6,085 nucleotides of DNA, taken from assembly GCA_021161085.1 (NCBI GenBank), contig JAGHBH010000016.1, positions 1 through 6,085 on the forward strand. Direction: 5' to 3'. A program made the translations under genes and the position numbers. Shown here one piece after another: positions 1 through 6,081 of this stretch; the stretch's first letter is position 1, and each line of letters begins with the position of its first letter. Source of the DNA: Thermoplasmata archaeon. GTDB lineage: Archaea > Thermoplasmatota > Thermoplasmata > JAGHBH01. The notes below the pieces were generated by a model that was given only the letters and a program-made list of their open reading frames with translations, had not been told where the DNA came from and searched no databases.

Positions 1-1
1 G

Positions 2-262
2 AAGGGCGGGGGAAAGAAGAAAGCCTCTGGAGAGGGAGCCTCCGGGAAGGGGAAGAAAGAGGAAGACGTAGGCGAGGAGAAGAAGGAGAAAGAGGGAAAG
101 GTGGGGAAAGAGGACAAGGGCAAGAAAGAGGGAAAGGGAAAGGGAAAGAAGGAGGCAGAGAAAAAGGCAGGCGGTGGGAAGAAGAAATCCGGGGCCGGCT
201 CGTCAAGCGGCACGGGAAAGAAGAAGTCAGGCGGCAAGGGCAAGAAGGGGAAATCTTCCTAG
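2..262 (+). CDS. C-terminal Lys/Gly-rich tail of an unidentified protein (5' end outside window)
   Basis: The frame beginning at base 2 is open to a TAG at 260-262 and gives 86 residues. About 31 are Lys and 25 Gly, with Glu, Ser and Ala making up most of the rest, in loose repeats such as GKGKK, KKKSG and GKKGKSS. There are only 13 acidic residues, so the tail is strongly basic. No folded domain, membrane segment or catalytic motif is visible. Tails of this kind are typically disordered and often contact nucleic acid or other polyanions, but that role is inferred from composition alone. The body of the protein, which would identify it, is missing. Frame +1 is also open here but reads as Arg/Glu/Gly-rich, and frame +3 stops near base 71. 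I chose frame +2 because it uses AAG-rich Lys codons with mostly G/C at the third position and ends in a natural-looking tail. Confidence 0.68.
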   Translation, partial: KGGGKKKASGEGASGKGKKEEDVGEEKKEKEGKVGKEDKGKKEGKGKGKKEAEKKAGGGKKKSGAGSSSGTGKKKSGGKGKKGKSS

Positions 263-315
263 TCGCCCAAACCATAAAACCAAAGGTATCGGCCAGCCCG
301 GACTGATCGGCTAAC

Positions 316-350
316 GCCCTTCCTCTCGTCTGCACGTCTCCCGGGAGGGC
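316..350 (+). other. GC-rich inverted repeat in the intergenic region
   Basis: GCCCTTCC at 316-323 can pair with GGGAGGGC at 343-350 (8 bp with one G-U). The right part also contains the perfect 10-bp palindrome CTCCCGGGAG at 338-347. It lies 53 bp after the stop of the Lys-rich gene and about 70 bp before the AT-rich promoter tract. It could fold at the 3' end of the upstream transcript or serve as a protein-binding palindrome. No T-run follows directly, so it is not a classical intrinsic terminator. The rest of 263-415 shows nothing I recognise. Confidence 0.3.
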
Positions 351-415
351 GGCATGTCTCATAGGGGGAGATAGGGTTAAGTGTGAAATACTCCTTTACG
401 AGATAGCGACTTTCC

Positions 416-437
416 GCAAATTTTTTATCTTATTTTT
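416..437 (+). promoter_or_regulatory. Probable archaeal promoter (BRE/TATA-like tract) of the tandem winged-helix gene
   Basis: GCAAA (416-420) followed by TTTTTTATC (421-429) and a second T-run (433-437) is the only strongly AT-rich stretch in the 5' intergenic region. An archaeal TATA box centred near 426 would place transcription start about 25 bp downstream, near 450-453, giving a leader of roughly 80 nt before the preferred ATG at 534. The same tract carries T6 and T5 runs on the + strand, which in archaea can also terminate the upstream gene. Both roles are possible. The assignment rests on composition and spacing only. Confidence 0.5.
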
Positions 438-467
438 GTGATAAAGTGCTGTGAGCCGTGATAAGTG
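438..467 (+). repeat. Direct repeat, candidate operator (GTGATAA-GTG twice)
   Basis: GTGATAAAGTG at 438-448 and GTGATAAGTG at 458-467 are near-identical direct repeats starting exactly 20 bp apart, about two helical turns. They lie just downstream of the TATA-like tract and span the predicted transcription start. The second copy overlaps a short inverted repeat, GTTACATAAC (467-476). A further partial match, TAAGTGT, occurs at 378-384. The position suits a repressor site, and the following gene encodes a protein with two DNA-binding wings. Binding by that protein is an inference. Confidence 0.4.
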
Positions 468-482
468 TTACATAACGATCAT

Positions 483-498
483 GGCGCCGGACGGTGCC
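483..498 (+). other. Small hairpin in the mRNA leader
   Basis: GGCGCC (483-488) and GGTGCC (493-498) can form a 6-bp stem (one G-U) with a GGAC loop. It would sit in the leader about 35 nt before the preferred ATG, and so would not cover the ribosome binding site. If translation instead began at the GTG at 465, this would be coding sequence. Confidence 0.25.
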
Positions 499-524
499 GG
501 AAAATCCGAAAATCGAGGAAGGGC

Positions 525-529
525 GGTGA
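525..529 (+). promoter_or_regulatory. Ribosome binding site deciding the start at 534
   Basis: GGTGA at 525-529 matches the core of the archaeal anti-Shine-Dalgarno and ends 4 nt before the ATG at 534. The purine stretch GAGGAAGGG (515-523) lies just ahead. This spacing resembles the ileS site in the same window (AGGTGA, 5-nt gap). It favours ATG 534 over the upstream in-frame GTG at 465. Confidence 0.65.
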
Positions 530-533
530 CAGA

Positions 534-1646
534 ATGGCAGAGCGGAAGAGAAAGAACCTGAGCGAGAGGGAACTACGGGTGCTCCATGCCCTGGTATCCC
601 ATCCAATGTTCAACGACCGGGAAATAAGCGAGATCACAGGGATAAACATCTCCACGGTCATAGCCATAAAGAAACGTCTCTCCGCAAGGAACGTCTTCAA
701 GACAGCCATCCTCCCCAACTTCCACAAGCTGGGAATGGAACTGTTCCTGGTGGGTTACACCCCCATACCGCCGGGGCCCCAGAAGGAGGTCATAGGCCAG
801 TGGAGGACCCCCGTGGAGAGGGAGGAGCGGCTGTTCTACGCCGGAGCGGCCAACGACATGGCCTTCTTCATGGGAACGGCGGAGAACTACACCAGCGCCA
901 TGGCACTCTGGGAGAGGATCCAGAGGGGATGGGCGGAGAACAACCTCATGCTGGACAAGGTGGGCTCCCTCATACTTCTCCCCCTTACCATATCCAGATT
1001 CCTGACCTTCTGCGACTACAATAACATAGTACGAAGGGCCCTATACGAGGCGGCGGGCGGAGACGCCGGCATCATGGTCTCCGAAGAAGATAAAGGCGTT
1101 TCCGGCCCCTATCTGGAGGGGTGGGGAGGAGACGACGGGAGGGGACGCTCCCTCTCCAAGAAAGAGAGGAAGGTGTTCAAGGCCCTAGTAATGCACCCCG
1201 AGGCCACCAACAAGAAGATAGGGGAGGTAACCGGTGTCTCCCGCCAGGGTGTGGCAGCCATTAAATCCCGCCTGTTGGAGGAGGGGTTCTACGTGGTCAG
1301 GAGGATACCCGACCTCCAGGCCCTGGGATTCGAGATACTGGTGCTGGCTCACACCGTTTTCTCCCCCGTCAGCACCGTGGAGGCGAGGGAGGAGGCGATA
1401 AGGTACATGGAGGAGCACGTTCCCCAGTTCTTCATGATATCCAGCAACACCCAGAACGTTCTCATGGCCGCCGCCAGGAACTACGAGGAGTTCGTCCACT
1501 ACAAGAACCAGGTTCTCTCGCTCTACAGGAGAATGAACTTCATAAACGACGAGCCCACCATAACGCTCATGCCCCTGACGGAGCTCATCCACGTGAAATA
1601 CCACGACTACGGGGGAGCCATAAAGATCGCACTGGGACAGGAGTGA
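534..1646 (+). CDS. Tandem-duplicated winged-helix (Lrp/AsnC- or MarR-like) putative transcriptional regulator
   Basis: The product has 370 residues and no signal peptide or membrane segment. It contains two copies of one unit. Residues 9-58 (LSERELRVLHALVSHP, then a recognition helix around NISTVIAIKKRL) and 207-256 (LSKKERKVFKALVMHP, then RQGVAAIKSRL) are helix-turn-helix domains ending in a short wing. Each is followed by a roughly 100-residue alpha/beta domain (about 60-155 and 257-355) with matching landmarks: LPNFHKLGMELFLVGY against IPDLQALGFEILVLAH, and a closing LILLPLT against ITLMPLT. A Gly/Asp-rich linker (about 175-205) joins the halves. The layout recalls Lrp/AsnC regulators, which dimerise; here one chain may act as a built-in pseudo-dimer. 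The alpha/beta domain could be a ligand sensor, but no ligand can be read from it. ATG 534 is chosen for its SD; GTG 465 would add 23 Arg/Lys-rich residues unlike the second half. The gene converges on ileS. I do not recognise a named gene. Confidence 0.85.
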   Translation: MAERKRKNLSERELRVLHALVSHPMFNDREISEITGINISTVIAIKKRLSARNVFKTAILPNFHKLGMELFLVGYTPIPPGPQKEVIGQWRTPVEREERLFYAGAANDMAFFMGTAENYTSAMALWERIQRGWAENNLMLDKVGSLILLPLTISRFLTFCDYNNIVRRALYEAAGGDAGIMVSEEDKGVSGPYLEGWGGDDGRGRSLSKKERKVFKALVMHPEATNKKIGEVTGVSRQGVAAIKSRLLEEGFYVVRRIPDLQALGFEILVLAHTVFSPVSTVEAREEAIRYMEEHVPQFFMISSNTQNVLMAAARNYEEFVHYKNQVLSLYRRMNFINDEPTITLMPLTELIHVKYHDYGGAIKIALGQE

Positions 1647-1702
1647 ACCGACCGGGGCAAGAGATTGTCCCACAACCCACATCGAACAGGCTTCTCTGGA
1701 GA

Positions 1703-4700
1703 TCAAACAGTCTCGTCCATCTCTTTTTCCAGAAGCTTTATCTGATGCTCCTCCAGGGAGTCAACATCCACGGGGACGATGACCGTGGCACCCGAGACGG
1801 CGGCCTGGTCTTTGATAGCCTGTACTAGTCTCAGGACGGAGATGAATGTGTTGTTGGTCACCAGGTATTCTATACCGTCCAGGAGGACCACGCCCCCGCT
1901 GTTCTTCAGGAGGAACTGCTCGACGGCGAAGTTCAGCTTCTCCAGGTTCTTCGGCCTTATGGAATTCTTCTTGCCAACGTCGGACAGCCAGATGATGGGC
2001 ACATCCTTGAGCCCGTATTCCTCCTCTATCTTGTCCGGGTATTCGCGGGTGATGCAGAGACACTTCCTGCCCTTCTCCTTCTCGCCGGACAGAAGGCCGT
2101 ATGCCTTCTCCCTGCCGCCTTTATCGCCGCACACCAGGTATGTGAATCCTCCGCGCACCTCTATCTCCTCGAGCTTCTTCCCTTTCTTCAATAAGGCCTT
2201 CTTCGGCTCGGGCTCCAGGAGCACCGTGCCGCACCTGGGACATTTCTCGGTGTCCTCATCCACCTGGGCGCCGCACACGGGGCAGGAGTACTTCTCCTCC
2301 TCCTTCTCCTCGTTTTCTTTGAAGTATTCCTCCATCTTGTGAAGTATCTTCTTGGCCATGGACTTGCTCACACCCTTCAAGGCAGATAGGTCCTTCACGT
2401 CGGCCGCCTTGAATGCCTCGAAGGTGTCGAAACCGGAGTCCATTATGGACTTGGCTTTCTTCTCCTTTATGCCCGTGATGCTCGTCAGCACCTCTCTTAT
2501 CCGCTCCCTCTGCTCCTCGGGGGACAGCTGGATGGTCTCCACGGTCTTGGGCCTGGCCTCCTCTCCGCCGGGCGATCCGCCCGTCCCGCCACCAGCAGTG
2601 GCCTCTCCGGTTGCTGGACCGGAGGGGAGAATACCCCCTGGGGACACACCGGTCTGGGGAGGAGCCGTACCTCCAGGAACCCCTGGTGCTCCAGAAGCGG
2701 GGGCCGGGGACGGCTGCCGGCCCTGGGGTTGGGCGGCTGCTTCGGCCGGTTCCTCTTCCTCGTATTCTATCACCAGGGGGATCACTGAGATATAGACGTC
2801 CTCTCCCTCTATGTTCCACTCCACCACGTAGCCTTCCTCGGGGACATCGTCAACGAACTCCAGGACCTGTGACCTGGTCTCCTCGGCTATGTGCTCCGCC
2901 CAGCCTATAAGGAGGTCGTACAGCCTGTCGCTGGTCGTGAGCCGGGTCTCTATGAAGCTGTCCACCTCCAGGTCCAGTTCCTTTCTCATCTGCTGTATCC
3001 TGCGTATGACCTCTCTGGCATACGCCTCGCTCAGCAGCTCGTCGCTCATGTTGGCGTCCAGATATATGGTGCCGTGGTCGAATTTGCTCTCGTACACGTT
3101 CTCGGGCAGCCGGGTGGTGAAGGAGAGCATCTCCGGTGTTATTGTGACCCTCTGGCCCTCTATTCCGAGCACGTATTCGCCGTGCTCCATCTTCTCCTTT
3201 ATCCTGTGGGGGTCCTGTGCCTTCAGCAGGATGGCTATGCGGCTGCTCCACTGGCGGAAGACCGGGCCTATGGCGTCCAGGTTCGGCTCCACCTCGACGA
3301 TGAGCTCGTCCCACTCTTTATCCAAGGGCAAGTATTCCAGGCGTTTGATGTTGGCCTGTGCCTTCACTATCTTCTCCAGGGTTTTGACCGCCTCCAGGGT
3401 CTCCTCGTCGGCCTTTATCACGGCCCGGCCGAGGGGCCACCGCAGCTTCACCCCTGCCTTCTGCCTCACGTTGGAAAGGGCCTCCACCACCTTCTCCACC
3501 CTGGCCATCTGCTTCTCCAGGGCGGGGTTCATCCAGGAGGGGTCGGATTTTGGCCAGTCCGTCATGTGAACGGTGGCATGCCTCCCCTCGAGATTCTGGT
3601 ATATCTCCTCTGCGATGTATGGGGTGATGGGGGCCAGCAGCCTTGCCGTTGTCAGGAGCACGTGGTGCAGGGTGGCATACGCCGCATGCTTGGTGACGGC
3701 ACTTCCCTCCACCCATATCCTGTCCCTTATTATCTTCACATACCACCGTGACAGGTCGTCAACGATGAACCTCTGGATGGCCCGGACCATCTTGTGTATC
3801 TCGTAGGTCTTCCACCCCTGATCCACCTCTCTCTTGAGGCTCTCCAGCCTGGAGAGCAGCCATTTGTCCTCCACCTCCATCTTCTCCCTCAGGGTGGATA
3901 TGTTGTGTCTGGCATACGAGTGGCCGTCCAGGGTCATGTAGGTGGTGGCGAAGTAATAGACGTTCCACAGGATGTTGAGTGTCTTGGCGGTGCTCCTTAT
4001 CTCCTCCTCCGAATATACGAGGTCCTCCCAGGGGGCGGAGGCTCCCAGAATGTACATCCTCAGGGGGTCCACGCCGTATTTCTCGATCACCTCCATGGGG
4101 TCCACCACGTTGCCCAGGGATTTGGACATGGGCCTGCCTTCCTTGTCCAGGGTGAAACCGTGGGTCAGAACGCTGTCGTAGGGAGCCCGGTCGAAGGCGA
4201 TAACCCCGGCGGCCAGCTGGCTGTAGAACCACCCCCTGGTCTGATCATGCCCTTCCGTTATCCACCGTACGGGCCACCATCTCTTGAACTCCTCCTCTTC
4301 CAGGGGATATTTCAGCTGTGCCCAGGAGCAGACGGCGGAGTCCACCCAGACGTCTAAAACGTCCTCCACCCTGTCCATCATCTTGCCGCACTCGGAACAG
4401 GTGAGCTTGACCTTGTCCACCCAGGGCCGGTGGAGGTCCATGCCCTCCTTGTAGCCCACGGCATCCTTCAGCTCCTCGGAACTCCCGACGACCACCGTGT
4501 TGCCACATTCACACTCCCAGATGGGGAGGGGGATGCCCCAGTATCTCTGCCGGGATATACACCAATCCCTGCTGTTCTCCACCCATTTGCGCTGCCTGCT
4601 GGTACCCATCCACTCCGGGGTCCATTTTATCCGGTCAACCTCCTCCAGCATCCTCTCCTTCTTGGCGGTGACCCTGAGGAACCACTGTTTGGTGGTCTTG

Positions 4701-5923
4701 TAGATGATGGGTGTCTTGCACCGCCAGCAGTGTCCGTACCGGTGTTTCTCCACACCGTCGTGGAGCATGAGCCCCCGGTCCTTGAGCAGGCTTATTATCC
4801 TCCCGTTTGCCTCCCTCACCGGAACACCGGCATACTTACCGCACTCCTTTCCCAGCCGTCCGTTCCTTCCCACCGGGCAGAAGGGCGGCAGGTCGAACTC
4901 CTTTCCCAGCTCGAAATCCTCGGGTCCGTAGCCAGGGGCGATGTGCACTATGCCGCTCTTGTCGGCCTCCACGCTGTCGAACAGTATTATCTTGTGAGCC
5001 CACTCCCCCAGACCCTCAGGCCAGGATATATCATCCTTCAGCGGGGTCTCGTAGGGTATGCCGGACAGCGCCACGCCGGGCAGGGTCTCTATGATCATGA
5101 ACTCGTTGACCCCCGCCTCCTCCAGCACCTTCTCGTGGGTCTCCCCAAGCATTATGTATATCTCCTCCTTACCATCACGATCGGCCAGCACCCGCACGTA
5201 CTCGTATTCGGGGTGCACCGCGGCCGCCAGGTTGGCCGTCAGTGTCCACGGGGTGGTGGTCCAGATTATTATGTACTCGTTGGGATATCTCTTCGTGGGA
5301 AACTTCACATAGACGGAGGGGTCCTCCTCGTCCCAGTACTCCAGCTCCGCCTCCGCCAGGGCGGTCTCACACCTGGGACACCAGGAGAGCACCCGGAGGT
5401 CCCTGAACAGCATCCCCTCCTCCTCCGCTTTCTTCAGCATCCACCATGCGGCGTTGATGTAGTGGTTCTCCACGGTCATGTAGGGGTGGTCCCAGTCCAT
5501 CCACACCCCCAGCCGTCTGAACTGCCGGGTCATGTTGTCCCTGTTCTTCATGGCGAAGTCACGACACTTGGACACGAACTTCTGGACGCCCTGGACCTCT
5601 ATCTGCTGTTTGTTCTCTATGCCCAGGTCCTTCTCCACCAGCACCTCGATGGGGAGGCCGTGCATGTCATACCCGGGCTGATCCCTCACGTTGTAGCCCT
5701 GCATCCTGTAATACCGGATGGCCGCATCCTTCAATATCTTGTTCCAGGCCGTCCCGAGATGGATGTTCCCCGATGTATAGGGAGGTCCGTCCACGAAATA
5801 GAACTCCTCCCCCTTCTCACGGTGTCTCTTGGCGGCATGATAGGCGTCCCGCTCCTTCCAGAACGCTTCTATCTTCTCCTCGAGCTCTCTGGGCTTGTAC
5901 CGTTTAGCGGCCTGGACCACCAT
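1703..5923 (-). CDS. ileS: Isoleucyl-tRNA synthetase with fused HhH, zinc-ribbon and DUF835 C-terminal extension
   Basis: This cytoplasmic enzyme charges tRNA-Ile with isoleucine using ATP. Numbering is from the ATG at 5923 (1406 residues). The class I core shows the HIGH-box variant HLGT (55-58), GYDMHGLPIE (84-93), WGIPLP (462-467) and PMSKS (598-602, catalytic Lys kept, first Lys replaced by Pro). The CP1 editing domain has the Thr-rich TTTPWTL (222-228) and GIVHIAPGYGPED with Asp336, as expected for clearing mischarged valine. Metal-type Cys pairs lie at 182/185, 399/402, 471/473 and 509/512. The helical anticodon-binding domain covers about 685-840 and the usual C-terminal region ends near 1052, the normal family length. 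The frame then continues through a Pro/Gly/Ala-rich linker (1055-1127), a Rad51-like helix-hairpin-helix (1132-1197), a CPVC-x10-CPRC zinc ribbon (1214-1231) and a DUF835 domain (1256-1405; LCITREYP, IIWLSDVG, VVLLDGIEYL, VIVPVDVDSLEE). What the extension does is unknown. The ATG is chosen over GTG 5932 because AGGTGA lies 5 nt upstream. Confidence 0.96.
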   Translation of the reverse strand: MVVQAAKRYKPRELEEKIEAFWKERDAYHAAKRHREKGEEFYFVDGPPYTSGNIHLGTAWNKILKDAAIRYYRMQGYNVRDQPGYDMHGLPIEVLVEKDLGIENKQQIEVQGVQKFVSKCRDFAMKNRDNMTRQFRRLGVWMDWDHPYMTVENHYINAAWWMLKKAEEEGMLFRDLRVLSWCPRCETALAEAELEYWDEEDPSVYVKFPTKRYPNEYIIIWTTTPWTLTANLAAAVHPEYEYVRVLADRDGKEEIYIMLGETHEKVLEEAGVNEFMIIETLPGVALSGIPYETPLKDDISWPEGLGEWAHKIILFDSVEADKSGIVHIAPGYGPEDFELGKEFDLPPFCPVGRNGRLGKECGKYAGVPVREANGRIISLLKDRGLMLHDGVEKHRYGHCWRCKTPIIYKTTKQWFLRVTAKKERMLEEVDRIKWTPEWMGTSRQRKWVENSRDWCISRQRYWGIPLPIWECECGNTVVVGSSEELKDAVGYKEGMDLHRPWVDKVKLTCSECGKMMDRVEDVLDVWVDSAVCSWAQLKYPLEEEEFKRWWPVRWITEGHDQTRGWFYSQLAAGVIAFDRAPYDSVLTHGFTLDKEGRPMSKSLGNVVDPMEVIEKYGVDPLRMYILGASAPWEDLVYSEEEIRSTAKTLNILWNVYYFATTYMTLDGHSYARHNISTLREKMEVEDKWLLSRLESLKREVDQGWKTYEIHKMVRAIQRFIVDDLSRWYVKIIRDRIWVEGSAVTKHAAYATLHHVLLTTARLLAPITPYIAEEIYQNLEGRHATVHMTDWPKSDPSWMNPALEKQMARVEKVVEALSNVRQKAGVKLRWPLGRAVIKADEETLEAVKTLEKIVKAQANIKRLEYLPLDKEWDELIVEVEPNLDAIGPVFRQWSSRIAILLKAQDPHRIKEKMEHGEYVLGIEGQRVTITPEMLSFTTRLPENVYESKFDHGTIYLDANMSDELLSEAYAREVIRRIQQMRKELDLEVDSFIETRLTTSDRLYDLLIGWAEHIAEETRSQVLEFVDDVPEEGYVVEWNIEGEDVYISVIPLVIEYEEEEPAEAAAQPQGRQPSPAPASGAPGVPGGTAPPQTGVSPGGILPSGPATGEATAGGGTGGSPGGEEARPKTVETIQLSPEEQRERIREVLTSITGIKEKKAKSIMDSGFDTFEAFKAADVKDLSALKGVSKSMAKKILHKMEEYFKENEEKEEEKYSCPVCGAQVDEDTEKCPRCGTVLLEPEPKKALLKKGKKLEEIEVRGGFTYLVCGDKGGREKAYGLLSGEKEKGRKCLCITREYPDKIEEEYGLKDVPIIWLSDVGKKNSIRPKNLEKLNFAVEQFLLKNSGGVVLLDGIEYLVTNNTFISVLRLVQAIKDQAAVSGATVIVPVDVDSLEEHQIKLLEKEMDETV
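1722..1730 (+). terminator. Possible oligo-T terminator of the winged-helix gene
   Basis: TCTTTTTCC, with T5 at 1724-1728, is the first T-run on the + strand after the stop at 1646. Archaeal termination commonly uses oligo-T tracts without an obligatory hairpin. It lies inside the 3' end of ileS on the other strand, so termination here would give a short antisense overlap. A T5 run is weak evidence. No T-run of four or more follows ileS on the - strand within the next 80 bases. Confidence 0.25.
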
Positions 5924-5928
5924 CTGTC

Positions 5929-5934
5929 TCACCT
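5929..5934 (-). promoter_or_regulatory. Ribosome binding site of ileS
   Basis: AGGTGA on the - strand ends 5 nt before the ATG at 5923-5921. The in-frame GTG at 5932-5930 is part of this SD and is therefore probably not the start; GTG 5920 directly after the ATG is also less likely. No AT-rich promoter element is visible between this site and the tRNA gene upstream. Confidence 0.7.
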
Positions 5935-6005
5935 GCTCGTCTCTCTCCCACGGCGTGAACCACGTTCGCTCCCGGCCACCCAGGTCGTGGATGGGGGTTG
6001 GGCAG

Positions 6006-6081
6006 TGGGGCCGGGGCCGAGGTTTGAGCTCGGGCTAAGGGATCCACAGTCCCTGATGCTACCAGGCTACACCACCCCGGC
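6006..6081 (-). tRNA. tRNA-His, anticodon GTG, with encoded CCA
   Basis: Read on the - strand, all four arms fold. The acceptor stem GCCGGGG/CCCCGGC is perfect over 7 bp. The D arm is GTGT/GCAT (two G-U pairs) with the GG of the D loop. The anticodon stem AGGGA/TCCCT encloses CTGTGGA, with anticodon GTG at 6047-6045. The variable loop is TAGC and the T stem is CCGAG/CTCGG. Discriminator C73 (6009) and an encoded G at position -1 (6082) are the identity elements of archaeal and bacterial tRNA-His and agree with the anticodon. CCA is encoded at 6008-6006. The T loop reads CTCAAAC, with C rather than the usual T at position 54. No intron is present. The gene ends 82 bp before ileS in the same direction; its promoter is outside the window. 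Confidence 0.96.

Noticed and set aside
1..262. Tandem DNA repeat or CRISPR-like array in the purine-rich left end
   Set aside because: GGGAAAG-type runs are irregular, with no fixed unit or spacer, and are explained by Lys, Gly and Glu codons.
285..360. Possible tRNA or small structured RNA in the 5' intergenic region
   Set aside because: The GC-rich inverted repeats do not form a cloverleaf, there is no T-loop motif, and no C/D or H/ACA box pattern is convincing.
465..533. N-terminal extension of the winged-helix gene from GTG 465
   Set aside because: A weak GTGAT lies just before GTG 465, but the 23 added residues are irregular and Arg/Lys-rich, overlap the candidate operator, and have no counterpart in the second half. 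ATG 534 has a better-placed GGTGA.
1185..1706. 173-codon open frame on the - strand opposite the regulator
   Set aside because: It is antisense to a well-supported coding region, has no recognisable domain, and is explained by GC-rich codons leaving the opposite frame open.
2543..2761. Assembly chimera joining ileS to an unrelated DUF835 gene
   Set aside because: The frame is uninterrupted, base composition and codon use are alike on both sides, and a flexible linker separates the modules as expected for a natural fusion. Read-level proof is not available here.
2352..2795. 147-codon + strand frame opposite the ileS linker and HhH region
   Set aside because: Its Pro/Gly/Ala-rich part simply mirrors the low-complexity linker. 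The - strand frame has recognisable HhH and zinc-ribbon domains.
2891..3751. 286-codon open frame on the + strand opposite ileS
   Set aside because: The translation is rich in His, Gly, Leu and Val with no domain logic, and lies entirely opposite conserved IleRS sequence; it is a shadow frame.
5924..6005. T-box or riboswitch controlling ileS
   Set aside because: T-boxes are bacterial and the 82-bp spacer lacks their conserved elements; only short chance-level pairings are seen.
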